From: Spirochaeta cellobiosiphila DSM 17781
GTDB taxonomy: Bacteria; Spirochaetota; Spirochaetia; DSM-17781
Assembly (NCBI RefSeq): GCF_000426705.1
Contig: NZ_KE384557.1
Span: 137,758 to 201,757 of the forward strand
DNA: 64,000 nt
Direction of reading: 5' to 3'
The position numbers and the translations under genes were made by a program. Of this stretch, positions 7,973 through 17,521 are shown piece after piece. The notes under the pieces were generated by a model. That model had not been told where the DNA came from, did not search any database, and saw only the letters and a list, made by a program, of their open reading frames with translations. Numbering within the stretch: position 1 is the first letter of the stretch; each line of letters starts with the position of its first letter.

Positions 7973-8854
7973 CTATTTCATTTTCTTTACAGGGACAGCG
8001 ATTCTCACTATAGATTTTATTAAATCCTTGTCATAACAATCTTTGTAGTAATTTTCAAAACATAAACCATCAACAGGTTCCATTCCCATAGAGGGGAGGG
8101 TCTCTCGGAACAAGGATATCCAAGCTTTTCCATATTCCTCATTACTCAGGGTATAGCGGGCTATAAGATAATCATTCTCCCAAATCTTTAAGGCTCCCAG
8201 AGAAGCGTCATCAGTGATTTTGTCTTGAGAAATAACACCATAAGAAATCCTCTGTTTGTTATCTTCTGTAATCCCGTAGGAATCATGATATAGGGCAAAA
8301 AAACCTTTATCTTCCTCCCAATCAATGGAATTATTATTCAACTCTGCCAATAGCTTAAGATGAAGATCCATAAAGACTTTTGGGCTTCCACTAAAGGGGC
8401 CTATATTGCGTATATACACAAGTCGTCTTTCTGATATTCTCGAGACCTTTACCTCTTCTGCTCTTATTTTATTGTAGGGGATGGTCGTTTTGTTGACTTG
8501 ATGATTCTTGCTATTTTTCTTTTGAATCCATGAAGAGGCGGAGCACCCGAAGCGTTTTTTAAAGGCTCGTGCAAAAACGGAAGAATCACTGAAGCCTACT
8601 ATATAGGCAATGTCTGTTACATTATTTGTTGAAGTTAATAAGAGGGCTGCTGCTTTTTCTACTCGTAGGCGATTGATATAAGCATAGAGAGATTCTCCTA
8701 CAAAGGCGGTAAATATTCTGTGAAAATGATAAGAGGAGAAACAAACTTCATTACTGATTTGCTCAATACTGAGTTTGCTGTCTAAGTGGGTATTGATATA
8801 ATCGATGGCTTTATTAATTCTCAATTGATATAATTTTTGGGTATCTATTGCCAT
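7973..8854 (-). CDS. AraC-family regulator with GyrI-like effector-binding domain
   Basis: 293 residues: an AraC DNA-binding domain at about 12-110 (IEQISNEVCFSSYHFHRIFT, DIAYIVGFSDSSVFARAFKK) and a GyrI-like ligand domain at about 130-290 (VKVSRISERRLVYIRNIGPF). The second domain is the DNA-gyrase-inhibitor/SOUL fold. It is the first gene of a two-gene operon with the GNAT/YoaP protein. It has the same architecture as the regulator at 247-1113, but in 288-293 residues the two are clearly diverged, so they are relatives and not a fresh duplication. A role in sensing a toxic small molecule is plausible but not shown. Confidence 0.9.
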   Translation of the reverse strand: MAIDTQKLYQLRINKAIDYINTHLDSKLSIEQISNEVCFSSYHFHRIFTAFVGESLYAYINRLRVEKAAALLLTSTNNVTDIAYIVGFSDSSVFARAFKKRFGCSASSWIQKKNSKNHQVNKTTIPYNKIRAEEVKVSRISERRLVYIRNIGPFSGSPKVFMDLHLKLLAELNNNSIDWEEDKGFFALYHDSYGITEDNKQRISYGVISQDKITDDASLGALKIWENDYLIARYTLSNEEYGKAWISLFRETLPSMGMEPVDGLCFENYYKDCYDKDLIKSIVRIAVPVKKMK

Positions 8855-9055
8855 AGTTCTGACCTCCTCATAAAGAGAAATGTTTTTGCTCTGGAAAGGG
8901 TAACCTCTTATTATAGCTAAGTATAGATATAATAAGTACTGAAGAAATCAATGTAAATGAAGACTCTAAAAAACTGGGGTAACTTAGTTTTGGGAGATCA
9001 GTGTCGATATTATATTTCTGGCCAATTGCTTTTTTATGTAATAAAATATTGAACC

Positions 9056-10840
9056 ATGTTTAATAAATTACGTTCAAATTTATTATTTTACAGCATAACC
9101 ATTACTCTAATTACTCTTGTATTTGCGGTGTTTATCAGTTTTTTTACCTTCAAGGATCTTAGAGAAAATAATATTAAAGAAACCGTATACAGTAAACTTA
9201 AAATCATTGTTGATAACGTGGATATGAAATTAAAACTGGTAGACAATATGATTGTCTGGTTTTCTATTAATTCAGAAATAAATTCTCTTTTACGTACACC
9301 AATGGAACCGGAAGAGAACTTAAAACATAAATCTATGAATGCCTATAATTTTATAAGGAATTCTATATATACCAGTGGTCTTCATCAGTATATAAATAAA
9401 GTTCTGGTAGGTAATGCTTCGGGCTATTATATCCAGAGTGGATACGTAAATGGCGATTATAGTGATGGTTTAAGAGCTCAACAATACTTGAGTGGTGTCA
9501 ATAATAGACTGGTAGAAGAACCTTTTAAATATTCAGATGGTGGATTAGTCTATGTAAGGCACAGGGCTTTTACCTCTGATACTAATAAATCAAAATATCT
9601 GGGAGATATTTTTATTACTGTTAACAGTAATATCTTTACTCAGTATTTTGATAGAGAAGACTTTTCGGATGATGAAACCTTTTTTATTGGTGTTGGAGAT
9701 AAAGTCTATCATTTAAATAGGGAAGGACTTTCTCTTAGTTCCACTGTAAAACATAAAGAAATTTCAAATATTCTAATAAGCACTGAAGATAATACGATTC
9801 CAACTACAAAAATAAATATTAATGACCAGCAAAGACTTCTTGTCATATATCAAGGTTTGACTGATGGCTTTTTTATTGCAAGGACAGTACCTAGTATGAA
9901 ATGGGACTGGGAAGGTTATATTTTCCTACGGTTCCTTTTTTTTGTGTTTTTCCTGATAGCTTTTCTAATCTTTTCCATTGTATTTCTTATTGATAAAACA
10001 ATTAACATTCCTATCCTCCATATAGGAAATAGAATAGAGAAGATCTCAGAAGGGAATTTCACCATAGATAAATCGATAGAGTATGAGAATGAAATAGGTA
10101 TTATTGGCAAAGGTGTTAATCAAATGATTAGCAGAATAGAGCAGCTTATTAATAAGCGAATTCAAGATGAAGAGATAAAAAAGAATCTAGAGTTCCGGGT
10201 CTTGCAAAATCAGATAAATCCTCATTTCCTCTATAACACATTAAACTCCATAAAATGGATGGCTATTGCTCAAAAGACGACAGGTATTCCGGAAATGGTA
10301 AACTCTCTCGCTACTTTGTTGAAATATATTTCAAAGGGTACAAATCAAATAATCTCATTAGAAGAAGAAATATTTTTGCTCGAACAGTATCTGAATATCC
10401 AAAGTATACGATTTGGAAGTATTGTTAAGACATCAATAGTTTTTGAATCTGAAGATCTTAAAAAATGCAAGATTGTAAAATTCAGTCTACAGCCTATTGT
10501 TGAGAATGCCATAACCCATGGTATTGAACCTAAACAAGTTCAAGGAGAGATAAATATCCATATTCATAAGAATAGTGATGATAATCTGGTTATTTCTATT
10601 AAAGATAATGGGATGGGAATTCCAGAGCACACACTAGCTAGTATCTTTGATGATCATAAAGGTTCTGAAAAATCCTTTAATCATGTTGGGGTTAGCAATG
10701 TTAATCTGAGGTTGAAATCATTTTTTGGAGAGGAATACGGCTTAACCATAGAGAGCCGTCTTAATGAATATACTATTGTTAATATTTTAATTCCAGGTAG
10801 GGAGGTTTTGACGAATGTACAAGCTGATAGTAGTAGATGA
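9056..10840 (+). CDS. Sensor histidine kinase, YesM type
   Basis: 594 residues. A transmembrane helix at about 9-30, an extracytoplasmic sensor to about 285, a second helix (FLFFVFFLIAFLIFSIVFLI, about 290-310), a HAMP region, then the His_kinase/HATPase pair typical of YesM. The phospho-acceptor histidine lies in LQNQINPHFLYNTLNSIKWM (about 390), the N box is VENAITHG and the G box DNGMGIP. It overlaps the YesN-type regulator by 26 bases. Pairs of this kind sense extracellular sugars, and the ABC operon follows at once, so it most likely responds to the imported oligosaccharide or its binding protein. No ribosome site is visible before the ATG. Confidence 0.93.
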   Translation: MFNKLRSNLLFYSITITLITLVFAVFISFFTFKDLRENNIKETVYSKLKIIVDNVDMKLKLVDNMIVWFSINSEINSLLRTPMEPEENLKHKSMNAYNFIRNSIYTSGLHQYINKVLVGNASGYYIQSGYVNGDYSDGLRAQQYLSGVNNRLVEEPFKYSDGGLVYVRHRAFTSDTNKSKYLGDIFITVNSNIFTQYFDREDFSDDETFFIGVGDKVYHLNREGLSLSSTVKHKEISNILISTEDNTIPTTKININDQQRLLVIYQGLTDGFFIARTVPSMKWDWEGYIFLRFLFFVFFLIAFLIFSIVFLIDKTINIPILHIGNRIEKISEGNFTIDKSIEYENEIGIIGKGVNQMISRIEQLINKRIQDEEIKKNLEFRVLQNQINPHFLYNTLNSIKWMAIAQKTTGIPEMVNSLATLLKYISKGTNQIISLEEEIFLLEQYLNIQSIRFGSIVKTSIVFESEDLKKCKIVKFSLQPIVENAITHGIEPKQVQGEINIHIHKNSDDNLVISIKDNGMGIPEHTLASIFDDHKGSEKSFNHVGVSNVNLRLKSFFGEEYGLTIESRLNEYTIVNILIPGREVLTNVQADSSR

Positions 10841-12422
10841 CGAACCTTTAATTATTGCAGGGATTAAATCCATGATTGATTGGGACAAATACAACATAGA
10901 TATAGTTGGCAGTGCTTCAAATGGAGAACAGGCATTAAAACTCATTGAGAATGTTAAACCTGATATTGTCATTACAGATATAAAAATGCCAGTTTTTACA
11001 GGTCTTCAGCTGATTGAAAGATGTCAGAGTATGGAAGATCAATCTATTAAATTCATTGTCTTATCCAGCTATGAAGATTTTAATATAGCAAGACAGGCCA
11101 TGAGATTTAACACCGTGGATTATCTTGTAAAACTCGAATTGACACCTGATATTCTAATTGATTCAGTGAATAAGGCTTTATCTGGAATAATAAAAACGGG
11201 ATCTAATAATGGTGATAAACTCAATTCAGCAACCAAGATCTTTAAGGAAATATTTTACATAAAACTCTTAAATAATGTGTTTATAGCCAAGGAGGATGTT
11301 TTATCTGCCAAAAAAATTGCCGGTGTTGACCTGGAAGGTTTAGAATATTCTGTTATATACAGCAGGATTACCTATAACAATGCAAAAATGTCTGAAGATG
11401 ATAAAAATAAAAGTATGATTTCCACCATTCAGGTTATCAAAGAGGTAATGGAGAGATCTGTAAATATATATATTTTACCAATGGATGCTGAAAATTTTGT
11501 TACAATAGTTGGGGCAGGACAAGAGCAGGCGCTCGTTCTAAAGAGTGAGGATGAGCTAGGGACTATTCTAAAAAACTGTAATGTTCTGGCAGAAAAGTAT
11601 TTCAATATAGGAATAGATAGTGGTATCGGCAGTATTTGCTACAATATTCAAGATATTTCCACATCCTATAAAGAAGCGAGAGCTGCCCTTAGTTACTGTA
11701 ATTCTGAAGACCGAATTATTGTATATAAAAATATACAAGAAAGTGATATAAAAGTATCCCATGATGATCTTTTAGAAAAAAGGGAAAAGCTTAAATTATC
11801 TCTGGAAAGTTATGATATAGAGTTATTTACAGAGATTATTGATATTTTTATTACAAAACTTGATTCTGAAGAGGCTTTATTATCTGAAAGTTTTAATATT
11901 TGTTCTTCCATACTTTTTGAGATAATGACATATATGACTAATGCAGAAGAACTATTACAAAGGTGTTTTCGAGAAGAGAAGAATGGATATTACTCTCTTT
12001 ATGAAATGACTTCAGTAAAACAGACAATTGACTGGATTAAAAAGATCAGAGCCGGTTTTATTGAAGAATTTAAAGAGAAACGAACAGGCTACACAGAGCT
12101 ATTGGCTGATCAAATAAGAAAATATATCGATAGGAATTGCCTTAAAAAAATTGAATTAAAGGATCTTGGTTTGCATTTTAATATGTCTCCCAATTATCTT
12201 TGTTCTGTATTTAAAAAACACAATAATTACGGTGTTTCCTACTATCATAATCTAAAAAGAATTGAGAAGGCTAAGGATTTGTTAAAGCAGAAGGTCTACA
12301 AGATGTATGATATCTCTGAAATGACAGGTTTCGAGTCACAATATTATTTTAGTAAAGTTTTTAAAAAGATTACCGGAGTAAGTCCAAGCGCCTGGCTGGC
12401 TGACAATGAATGTAATGTTTAA
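10815..12422 (+). CDS. Response regulator with AraC output domain, YesN type
   Basis: 535 residues. The receiver domain (about 1-120) has the acidic pair in VVDDEPLI, the phospho-acceptor Asp in DIVITDIKMP (about residue 54) and the conserved Lys in DYLVKLEL. A long middle region links to an AraC helix-turn-helix domain (about 430-535: LKDLGLHFNMSPNYLCSVFK, ISEMTGFESQYYFSKVFKKI). It is translationally coupled to the kinase gene. It is expected to activate the transport and degradation operon that begins at 12625. Family firm, target inferred from position. Confidence 0.93.
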   Translation: MYKLIVVDDEPLIIAGIKSMIDWDKYNIDIVGSASNGEQALKLIENVKPDIVITDIKMPVFTGLQLIERCQSMEDQSIKFIVLSSYEDFNIARQAMRFNTVDYLVKLELTPDILIDSVNKALSGIIKTGSNNGDKLNSATKIFKEIFYIKLLNNVFIAKEDVLSAKKIAGVDLEGLEYSVIYSRITYNNAKMSEDDKNKSMISTIQVIKEVMERSVNIYILPMDAENFVTIVGAGQEQALVLKSEDELGTILKNCNVLAEKYFNIGIDSGIGSICYNIQDISTSYKEARAALSYCNSEDRIIVYKNIQESDIKVSHDDLLEKREKLKLSLESYDIELFTEIIDIFITKLDSEEALLSESFNICSSILFEIMTYMTNAEELLQRCFREEKNGYYSLYEMTSVKQTIDWIKKIRAGFIEEFKEKRTGYTELLADQIRKYIDRNCLKKIELKDLGLHFNMSPNYLCSVFKKHNNYGVSYYHNLKRIEKAKDLLKQKVYKMYDISEMTGFESQYYFSKVFKKITGVSPSAWLADNECNV

Positions 12423-12522
12423 ACCCTTTTGAAATGATCGAATAAAAATCATTCCCCCGTTTCCCCTCTGTCCTATCTTAATATAGTGCAAAGTAGACAT
12501 TAATATTTTACATGAAAAATTG

Positions 12523-12563
12523 GTGAATCATAATTTATTATAAATTTTATAGTAATTATTCAC
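12523..12563. promoter_or_regulatory. Imperfect inverted repeat in the ABC operon promoter region
   Basis: Outer arms GTGAAT (12523-12528) and ATTCAC (12558-12563) enclose a very AT-rich, partly symmetric core. It lies about 60-100 bases upstream of the sugar-binding-protein gene, where an AraC-type activator would bind. A possible -10 element TATACT lies just downstream at about 12589-12594. Offered as the candidate site of the YesN-type regulator. Confidence 0.35.
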
Positions 12564-12624
12564 ATGTCCAGAATTTTTAAAGTGAACTTATACTGATTGC
12601 AGAATTAATTAAGGAGAGCTAGAA

Positions 12625-13899
12625 ATGAAAAGAAACTTATTGTTTGTTTTACTTATTTCTGTGATCAGTCTGGGGCTTTTTGCGAATGGAGACCAGGAAA
12701 GTACCGCTGATAATGGAAAAATCAATTTGCGTATGGTTGCATGGGATGTTAAACAGACTGTTTATCTACAACCACTAATAGATGCTTATACGGCACAGCA
12801 TCCAGAGGTATCAATTGAACTAATCAATATTCCTGCAAACGAATATCAGGATAAGTTATCCATAATGTTGTCCGGTGGTGATGACCTTGATATTGTCACT
12901 GTAAAAGATATCCCCGGGTATTCAGGAATGATTAAGCGTAAACTTATAGATCCTTTAAATACTTATATTGACCGTGATAATTTTGACTTATCAAAATATA
13001 GTGGTCTCACAGATGATATCACAGTTGATGGTAATTTATATGCTATCCCCTTCAGAAGTGATTTCTGGCTAATGTACTATAACAAAGACATTTTTGATAA
13101 AGCAGGTGTTCCTTATCCTACAAACGATATGACATGGGATGAGTATGCTGCTTTGGCCAAAAAAGTATCTTCTGGAGAAGGTGCGGATAGAATATACGGC
13201 GGACACCATCATACCTGGAGATCTACAGTTCAATTAGGAACAGTACAAGATGGTAAGCATAGTATCATTTCTAATGATTACTCCTTTATGAAACCAATGT
13301 ACGATATGATCATTGATCTCCAAAACAGCAAGGCCATAATGGATTATTCCTCATTAAAAGTAGGTAATCTTCATTACTCCAGTCTTTTCTATAATGATCG
13401 TATTGCTATGTTACCAATGGGCTCATGGTTTATTAGTACGTTAATTAAGAAACATGAAACTGGTGAAGCAACCATGGACTGGGGTCTTGTCAAATTCCCT
13501 CATCAGCCAGATGCTGTGGCAGGAACAACTGCTGGGACAATCACTTCTTTGGCTATAGGTTCGAATTCTAAGAAAAAAGAAGCAGCCTGGGACTTTATTA
13601 AATACTATACAGGAACAGAAGGAGCTAAAGTTCTTGCTCAAACAGGAAACTTACCTGCCATTAGAAATGAGAGTGTATTATCTATACTTTCTTCTATGAA
13701 AGGTTTTCCTGAAGATCCTGCAAGTAAAGAAGCATTAGCTACTGAGAAAGTAAGACTTGAATTGCCTATCCATCCTAAAGTAGGTGCGATAGAGACTATT
13801 TTAAACGAAGAACATGAACTTATTCTTATTGGGGAAAATAGTGTAGATGAAGGTCTTGCAGAAATGACAAGACGTGTTACTGAAGAATTAGCACAATAA
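12625..13899 (+). CDS. ABC sugar transporter, extracellular solute-binding protein (family 1)
   Basis: 424 residues. The signal peptide MKRNLLFVLLISVISLGLFA is followed by NGDQES, a signal-peptidase-I style site frequent in spirochaete sugar-binding proteins; no lipobox Cys is present. The body is a family 1 (MalE/UgpB-like) binding protein (IELINIPANEYQDKLSIMLS, DVVTIK-like VTVKDIPGY, MTWDEYAALAKKV). It delivers a carbohydrate to the two permeases downstream; gene order suggests an unsaturated uronate oligosaccharide. An AAGGAGAG site precedes the start. A strong hairpin follows the stop and probably keeps this gene more highly expressed than the permeases. Confidence 0.93.
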   Translation: MKRNLLFVLLISVISLGLFANGDQESTADNGKINLRMVAWDVKQTVYLQPLIDAYTAQHPEVSIELINIPANEYQDKLSIMLSGGDDLDIVTVKDIPGYSGMIKRKLIDPLNTYIDRDNFDLSKYSGLTDDITVDGNLYAIPFRSDFWLMYYNKDIFDKAGVPYPTNDMTWDEYAALAKKVSSGEGADRIYGGHHHTWRSTVQLGTVQDGKHSIISNDYSFMKPMYDMIIDLQNSKAIMDYSSLKVGNLHYSSLFYNDRIAMLPMGSWFISTLIKKHETGEATMDWGLVKFPHQPDAVAGTTAGTITSLAIGSNSKKKEAAWDFIKYYTGTEGAKVLAQTGNLPAIRNESVLSILSSMKGFPEDPASKEALATEKVRLELPIHPKVGAIETILNEEHELILIGENSVDEGLAEMTRRVTEELAQ

Positions 13900-13904
13900 T
13901 AATT

Positions 13905-13935
13905 AAGTCTGCCCATAAGGCAGACTTATATTTTT
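13905..13935 (+). terminator. Intra-operon hairpin between binding protein and permeases
   Basis: Perfect 9-bp stem AAGTCTGCC (13905-13913) and GGCAGACTT (13919-13927) with a CATAA loop and a T-rich tail. The first permease starts only 19 bases beyond it, so it probably acts as a partial terminator or as an mRNA 3' end stabiliser, raising the binding protein over the membrane parts. Confidence 0.75.
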
Positions 13936-13953
13936 AGCTATTAGGAATTGGCT

Positions 13954-14844
13954 ATGACTATCAAACAAAAGAAAGAATTACGAAGCAATCTCGTCGGTTA
14001 TTCCTTTTTATTACCGAATTTTATTGGATTTTTAATATTTACTTTTTTCCCTATTATATTTTCTCTTTTACTTGGATTTACATCCTGGGATGGTGTGAAT
14101 GAGATAAAATTTGTCGGTTTGAATAACTTTATTCATATGGCAAAGGATGAAACTTTTAGAATATCAACTTTTAATACAGTTTATTATACATTGGGAACAG
14201 TACCTCTAACTCTGGTGTGTTCACTGGGATTGGCTGTTTTATTAAACAGTAAAATACGAGGTAGGAATATTTTTAGAACTATCTTTTTTTTCCCATACGT
14301 CGCTTCTTTAGTCGCTGTTGCTGTGGTTTGGAATATGATCTTCCATCCTACAATGGGGCCTATTAATAGCATTTTGTCAAAGATAGGTATTGAAAATCTT
14401 CCTGGATGGACAGCCTCCACAAAATGGGCGATGCCAACCGTTATATTAGCATCAATCTGGAAAGGAATGGGATATTATATGATCATTTATCTAGCCGCTC
14501 TTCAGGGTATTCCTAAATACCTATATGAGGTAGCTGAACTAGATGGTGCCTCCAAATGGAAACAATTCTGGCATATTACAAGACCCATGCTTACTCCTGC
14601 TACCTTCTTTGTCTCGATGATGTTAACAATCTCATGTTTTAAAGTATTTGATTTAATTTTCGTTATGACAAATGGCGGTCCAGGCCGGGCAACCAACGTT
14701 CTTGTTTATCACATATATAATCAAGCCTTTATACATTTTAAATATGGATATTCAAGTGCTATCGCTCTGGTATTATTTGCAATTGTTTTAATAGTAACAC
14801 TGATTCAATTCAGAATGGAGAAGAAATGGGTAAGTTATATGTAA
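13954..14844 (+). CDS. ABC sugar transporter permease, MalF/UgpA type
   Basis: About 296 residues with six membrane helices. The EAA loop that docks the ATPase is visible as VAELDGASKWKQFWHITRPM. It belongs to the binding-protein-dependent (MalFG) permease family and pairs with the next gene. I chose the ATG at 13954 with TTAGGA at 13941-13946; a TTG at 13948 is also in frame. There is no ATP-binding subunit gene in the operon, as is common when a shared MsmX/UgpC-type ATPase elsewhere serves several transporters. Confidence 0.95.
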   Translation: MTIKQKKELRSNLVGYSFLLPNFIGFLIFTFFPIIFSLLLGFTSWDGVNEIKFVGLNNFIHMAKDETFRISTFNTVYYTLGTVPLTLVCSLGLAVLLNSKIRGRNIFRTIFFFPYVASLVAVAVVWNMIFHPTMGPINSILSKIGIENLPGWTASTKWAMPTVILASIWKGMGYYMIIYLAALQGIPKYLYEVAELDGASKWKQFWHITRPMLTPATFFVSMMLTISCFKVFDLIFVMTNGGPGRATNVLVYHIYNQAFIHFKYGYSSAIALVLFAIVLIVTLIQFRMEKKWVSYM

Positions 14845-15674
14845 AACAGAAACAGAAAGATAGTATAAACAAGATTTTTCTGTATATATTGTTAATAGGT
14901 ATATCTTTTACAATGATTATGCCGTTTTTATGGATGCTATCCTCATCATTTAAACTGGATAAAGACGTTTTCAGGTATCCCATTGAATGGATCCCATCAA
15001 ATCCTCATTGGGAGAATTATGCCCTGATATGGACACGGATTCCCTATTTAACTTTTATTTTAAATACCTTTAAATTAACTATAATTATCACTTTGCTACA
15101 ATTAGCTTCCAGTAGTTTTGCGGCATATGCTTTTGCAAAATTAAAATTCAAGGGGAGGGATATTCTCTTTCTAGCCTATGTTGGAACTATAGCTATCCCA
15201 TGGCAAGTCTATATGGTACCTCAGTTTATAATGATGAGGGGCTTTGGATTAGTGAATACTCATATGGCTCTTATTGTTTTACAGGCTTTCAGTGCTTTTG
15301 GGGTCTTTATGATGAGACAGTTTTATATGAATGTTCCCAATGAGCTTCTGAATGCCGCTCGTATTGATGGATTAAATGAGTACTCTATCTATTCAAAGAT
15401 TATGCTACCTCTCTCTACACCTGCCATAGCTACATTAACCATTTTTACTTATGTTTTTGTTTGGAATGATTTTATGGGACCTCTTATCTATCTAAATAGT
15501 GAGAAGTTAAAAACTATTCAGCTTGGATTAAGAATGTTCATTGCTGAATATTCTGCTGATTACGGGCTTATAATGGCCGCATCAATGATATCGTTAATCC
15601 CTGTAATAATTCTATTTATTTCTCTACAGAAATTTTTTATAGAAAGTGTAGCGTCAACAGGTATAAAAGGTTAA
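14826..15674 (+). CDS. ABC sugar transporter permease, MalG/UgpE type
   Basis: 282 residues, six membrane helices. The EAA motif reads LNAARIDGLNEYSIYSKIML followed by PLSTPA. The gene overlaps the first permease by 19 bases, so the two are translationally coupled partners of one transmembrane channel. It ends with the usual SVASTGIKG tail of MalG-like proteins. Confidence 0.95.
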   Translation: MGKLYVKQKQKDSINKIFLYILLIGISFTMIMPFLWMLSSSFKLDKDVFRYPIEWIPSNPHWENYALIWTRIPYLTFILNTFKLTIIITLLQLASSSFAAYAFAKLKFKGRDILFLAYVGTIAIPWQVYMVPQFIMMRGFGLVNTHMALIVLQAFSAFGVFMMRQFYMNVPNELLNAARIDGLNEYSIYSKIMLPLSTPAIATLTIFTYVFVWNDFMGPLIYLNSEKLKTIQLGLRMFIAEYSADYGLIMAASMISLIPVIILFISLQKFFIESVASTGIKG

Positions 15675-15677
15675 TAA

Positions 15678-17507
15678 ATGATCTATAAATCACTTTTTGA
15701 TAATAAACTTGATAGTTTTGACAGTGCTTTAACTGCATTAAATGATAGTATGACTCCCTATCTAGAATTATTAAATAACCGCATAGATAACAGGGATAAA
15801 GGAACCAGTTTTAATAAGAAAGCAATGGATATGGAGTTTGTCTCAAGGTTTTTATGGGGATTTATCTCCTGGCTTGGGGGCAGTTCAGAATATAAACAAT
15901 TCCAACCAGTTATAGATAAATTATGGTCGGGACTAGATCCGGACAGTAATAATTTCTGGGGGAATCCCAGGGATTTTGATCAGATTATTGTTGAGATGCC
16001 AACTGTTGCTTTAGCTTTATTTTTGAAGCCAAAAGTATTCTGGGATCCTGTTAACCCTGAGAAAAAAAAGACGATTGTCAAATGGCTATCTCAGGTTAAC
16101 AGTGTAAAAGTTCCTCAATGCAATTGGCTTTTTTTCCCTTTACTTGTTAATGGTGTATTACTAAAACTGGCTCCTGAATATGCAAATACTTCTGTTATGG
16201 ATGAGTGTATAAACAAGATAGAAAGCTTTTATGCTGGTAATGGCTGGTTCAATGATGGGGATAAGAGTGAGAGGAGAAATCGGGATTATTATACCCCCTG
16301 GGGGTTCTATCTTCTTGGATTAGTTTTTATCACAATATGTCCTGATTTTAGCCCAGATTTTACATCGACATTTAAAGAAAAAACAACTTTATTTGCACGA
16401 CAATACAGAACTTGGTTTTCTCCTGAAGGTTCTGGGATAGCCTATGGTAGGAGTCTAACCTATCACTGTGCTCAGAGTGCTTTCTGGGGAGCCTTGGTTT
16501 TTGCCAATTTAGAAGCCCTGCCCTGGGACGAAGTACGGGGACTATGGGCGCGAAACATGAGATGGTGGTTTAAGCAGAGTATCTATAGTGAGACAGGAAT
16601 TCAGCAAATTGGTTATGCCTATCCTAACTTATATATGAGTGAAAGATATAATTCCCCTTCTTCTTTGTTGTGGTCCTTTCAGGCCTTTTTGCCCTTAGCT
16701 ATAGGAAAGGATCATCCTTTTTGGCAGGCAAAAGAGGCCCCTCTTGTGCAGAATAATAATATTTTTGTACAGAAAGAGACGGGATTTCTTATTCATAATA
16801 TACATGGAAATAACCACAGTTATGTCATTGCAAATGGGCAGTTCACACCAGGAATAAGTAACGAACATAACCATATGAGTGAGAAATATGAAAAATTCGC
16901 TTACTCTTATAATTTTGGATTTAATATCGCAGTTGACCTGTTTGGTATAGACAAGCTGGCACCGGATAACATGCTGCTCGTTTCTAAAGAGGATGAATTC
17001 TACAGATTTAAAAAAGAAAGTTATAATCATTTCATATCAGAACAATATGGTTCATCCTCTTGGAAACCTTTTACAGATGTTGAAATAACCACTTATCAAA
17101 TACCTGTAGATGATTGGATTGTAAGAGTGCATCATATAAAAAATGAAACTTCTCTTCGTACTGTGGAAGGAGGGTTTCCTCTTCCCTATGATGACAGAGA
17201 TTTCTATAAGGAGATGAATCATTCTTATATCCAAACTGAAGCTGGAATAAGTTGTATCCATAATATAAGACCAGAACGAAATTCCAGAGGGGTAAATTCA
17301 GCACCCAATTCTAATCTAATGAGTCCGAATACCTATATTCCTATACTGGAGTGTGACCTTACTCCTGGAGAACATATTCTGATTAGCTGTGTCATTGCTA
17401 AAACAGTAAAGGTGTCAGAGAAGGAAATTATGAGTTCCATTCCAGATGTTTATAACTGTTGTCAATGTCTGCCACCAGAAGTGTTAGCTCTAGTGAATAA
17501 AAGATGA
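15678..17507 (+). CDS. DUF2264 domain protein, probable polysaccharide-degradation enzyme
   Basis: 609 residues, no signal peptide, so cytoplasmic. Its N-terminal 370 residues have the Trp- and Gly-rich helical pattern of DUF2264 proteins (VSRFLWGFISWLGG, NNFWGNP, WFNDGDKSERRNRDYYTPWG, GSGIAYGRSLTYH). The C-terminal part is beta-rich. Members of this family sit beside uronyl hydrolases and sugar transporters and are suspected alpha/alpha-toroid enzymes; the reaction is not established. It starts three bases after the permease and its stop overlaps the next ORF region, so it is inside the operon. An intracellular lyase or hydrolase acting on the imported oligosaccharide is plausible. Confidence 0.85.
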   Translation: MIYKSLFDNKLDSFDSALTALNDSMTPYLELLNNRIDNRDKGTSFNKKAMDMEFVSRFLWGFISWLGGSSEYKQFQPVIDKLWSGLDPDSNNFWGNPRDFDQIIVEMPTVALALFLKPKVFWDPVNPEKKKTIVKWLSQVNSVKVPQCNWLFFPLLVNGVLLKLAPEYANTSVMDECINKIESFYAGNGWFNDGDKSERRNRDYYTPWGFYLLGLVFITICPDFSPDFTSTFKEKTTLFARQYRTWFSPEGSGIAYGRSLTYHCAQSAFWGALVFANLEALPWDEVRGLWARNMRWWFKQSIYSETGIQQIGYAYPNLYMSERYNSPSSLLWSFQAFLPLAIGKDHPFWQAKEAPLVQNNNIFVQKETGFLIHNIHGNNHSYVIANGQFTPGISNEHNHMSEKYEKFAYSYNFGFNIAVDLFGIDKLAPDNMLLVSKEDEFYRFKKESYNHFISEQYGSSSWKPFTDVEITTYQIPVDDWIVRVHHIKNETSLRTVEGGFPLPYDDRDFYKEMNHSYIQTEAGISCIHNIRPERNSRGVNSAPNSNLMSPNTYIPILECDLTPGEHILISCVIAKTVKVSEKEIMSSIPDVYNCCQCLPPEVLALVNKR

Positions 17508-17521
17508 ACAGGGGAGATAAA

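Noticed and set aside
9020-9056. Leaderless transcript of the YesM-type kinase
   Set aside because: A TAAAAT box lies close to the ATG, but no acceptable -35 element stands at the right distance, so the claim is too weak to list.
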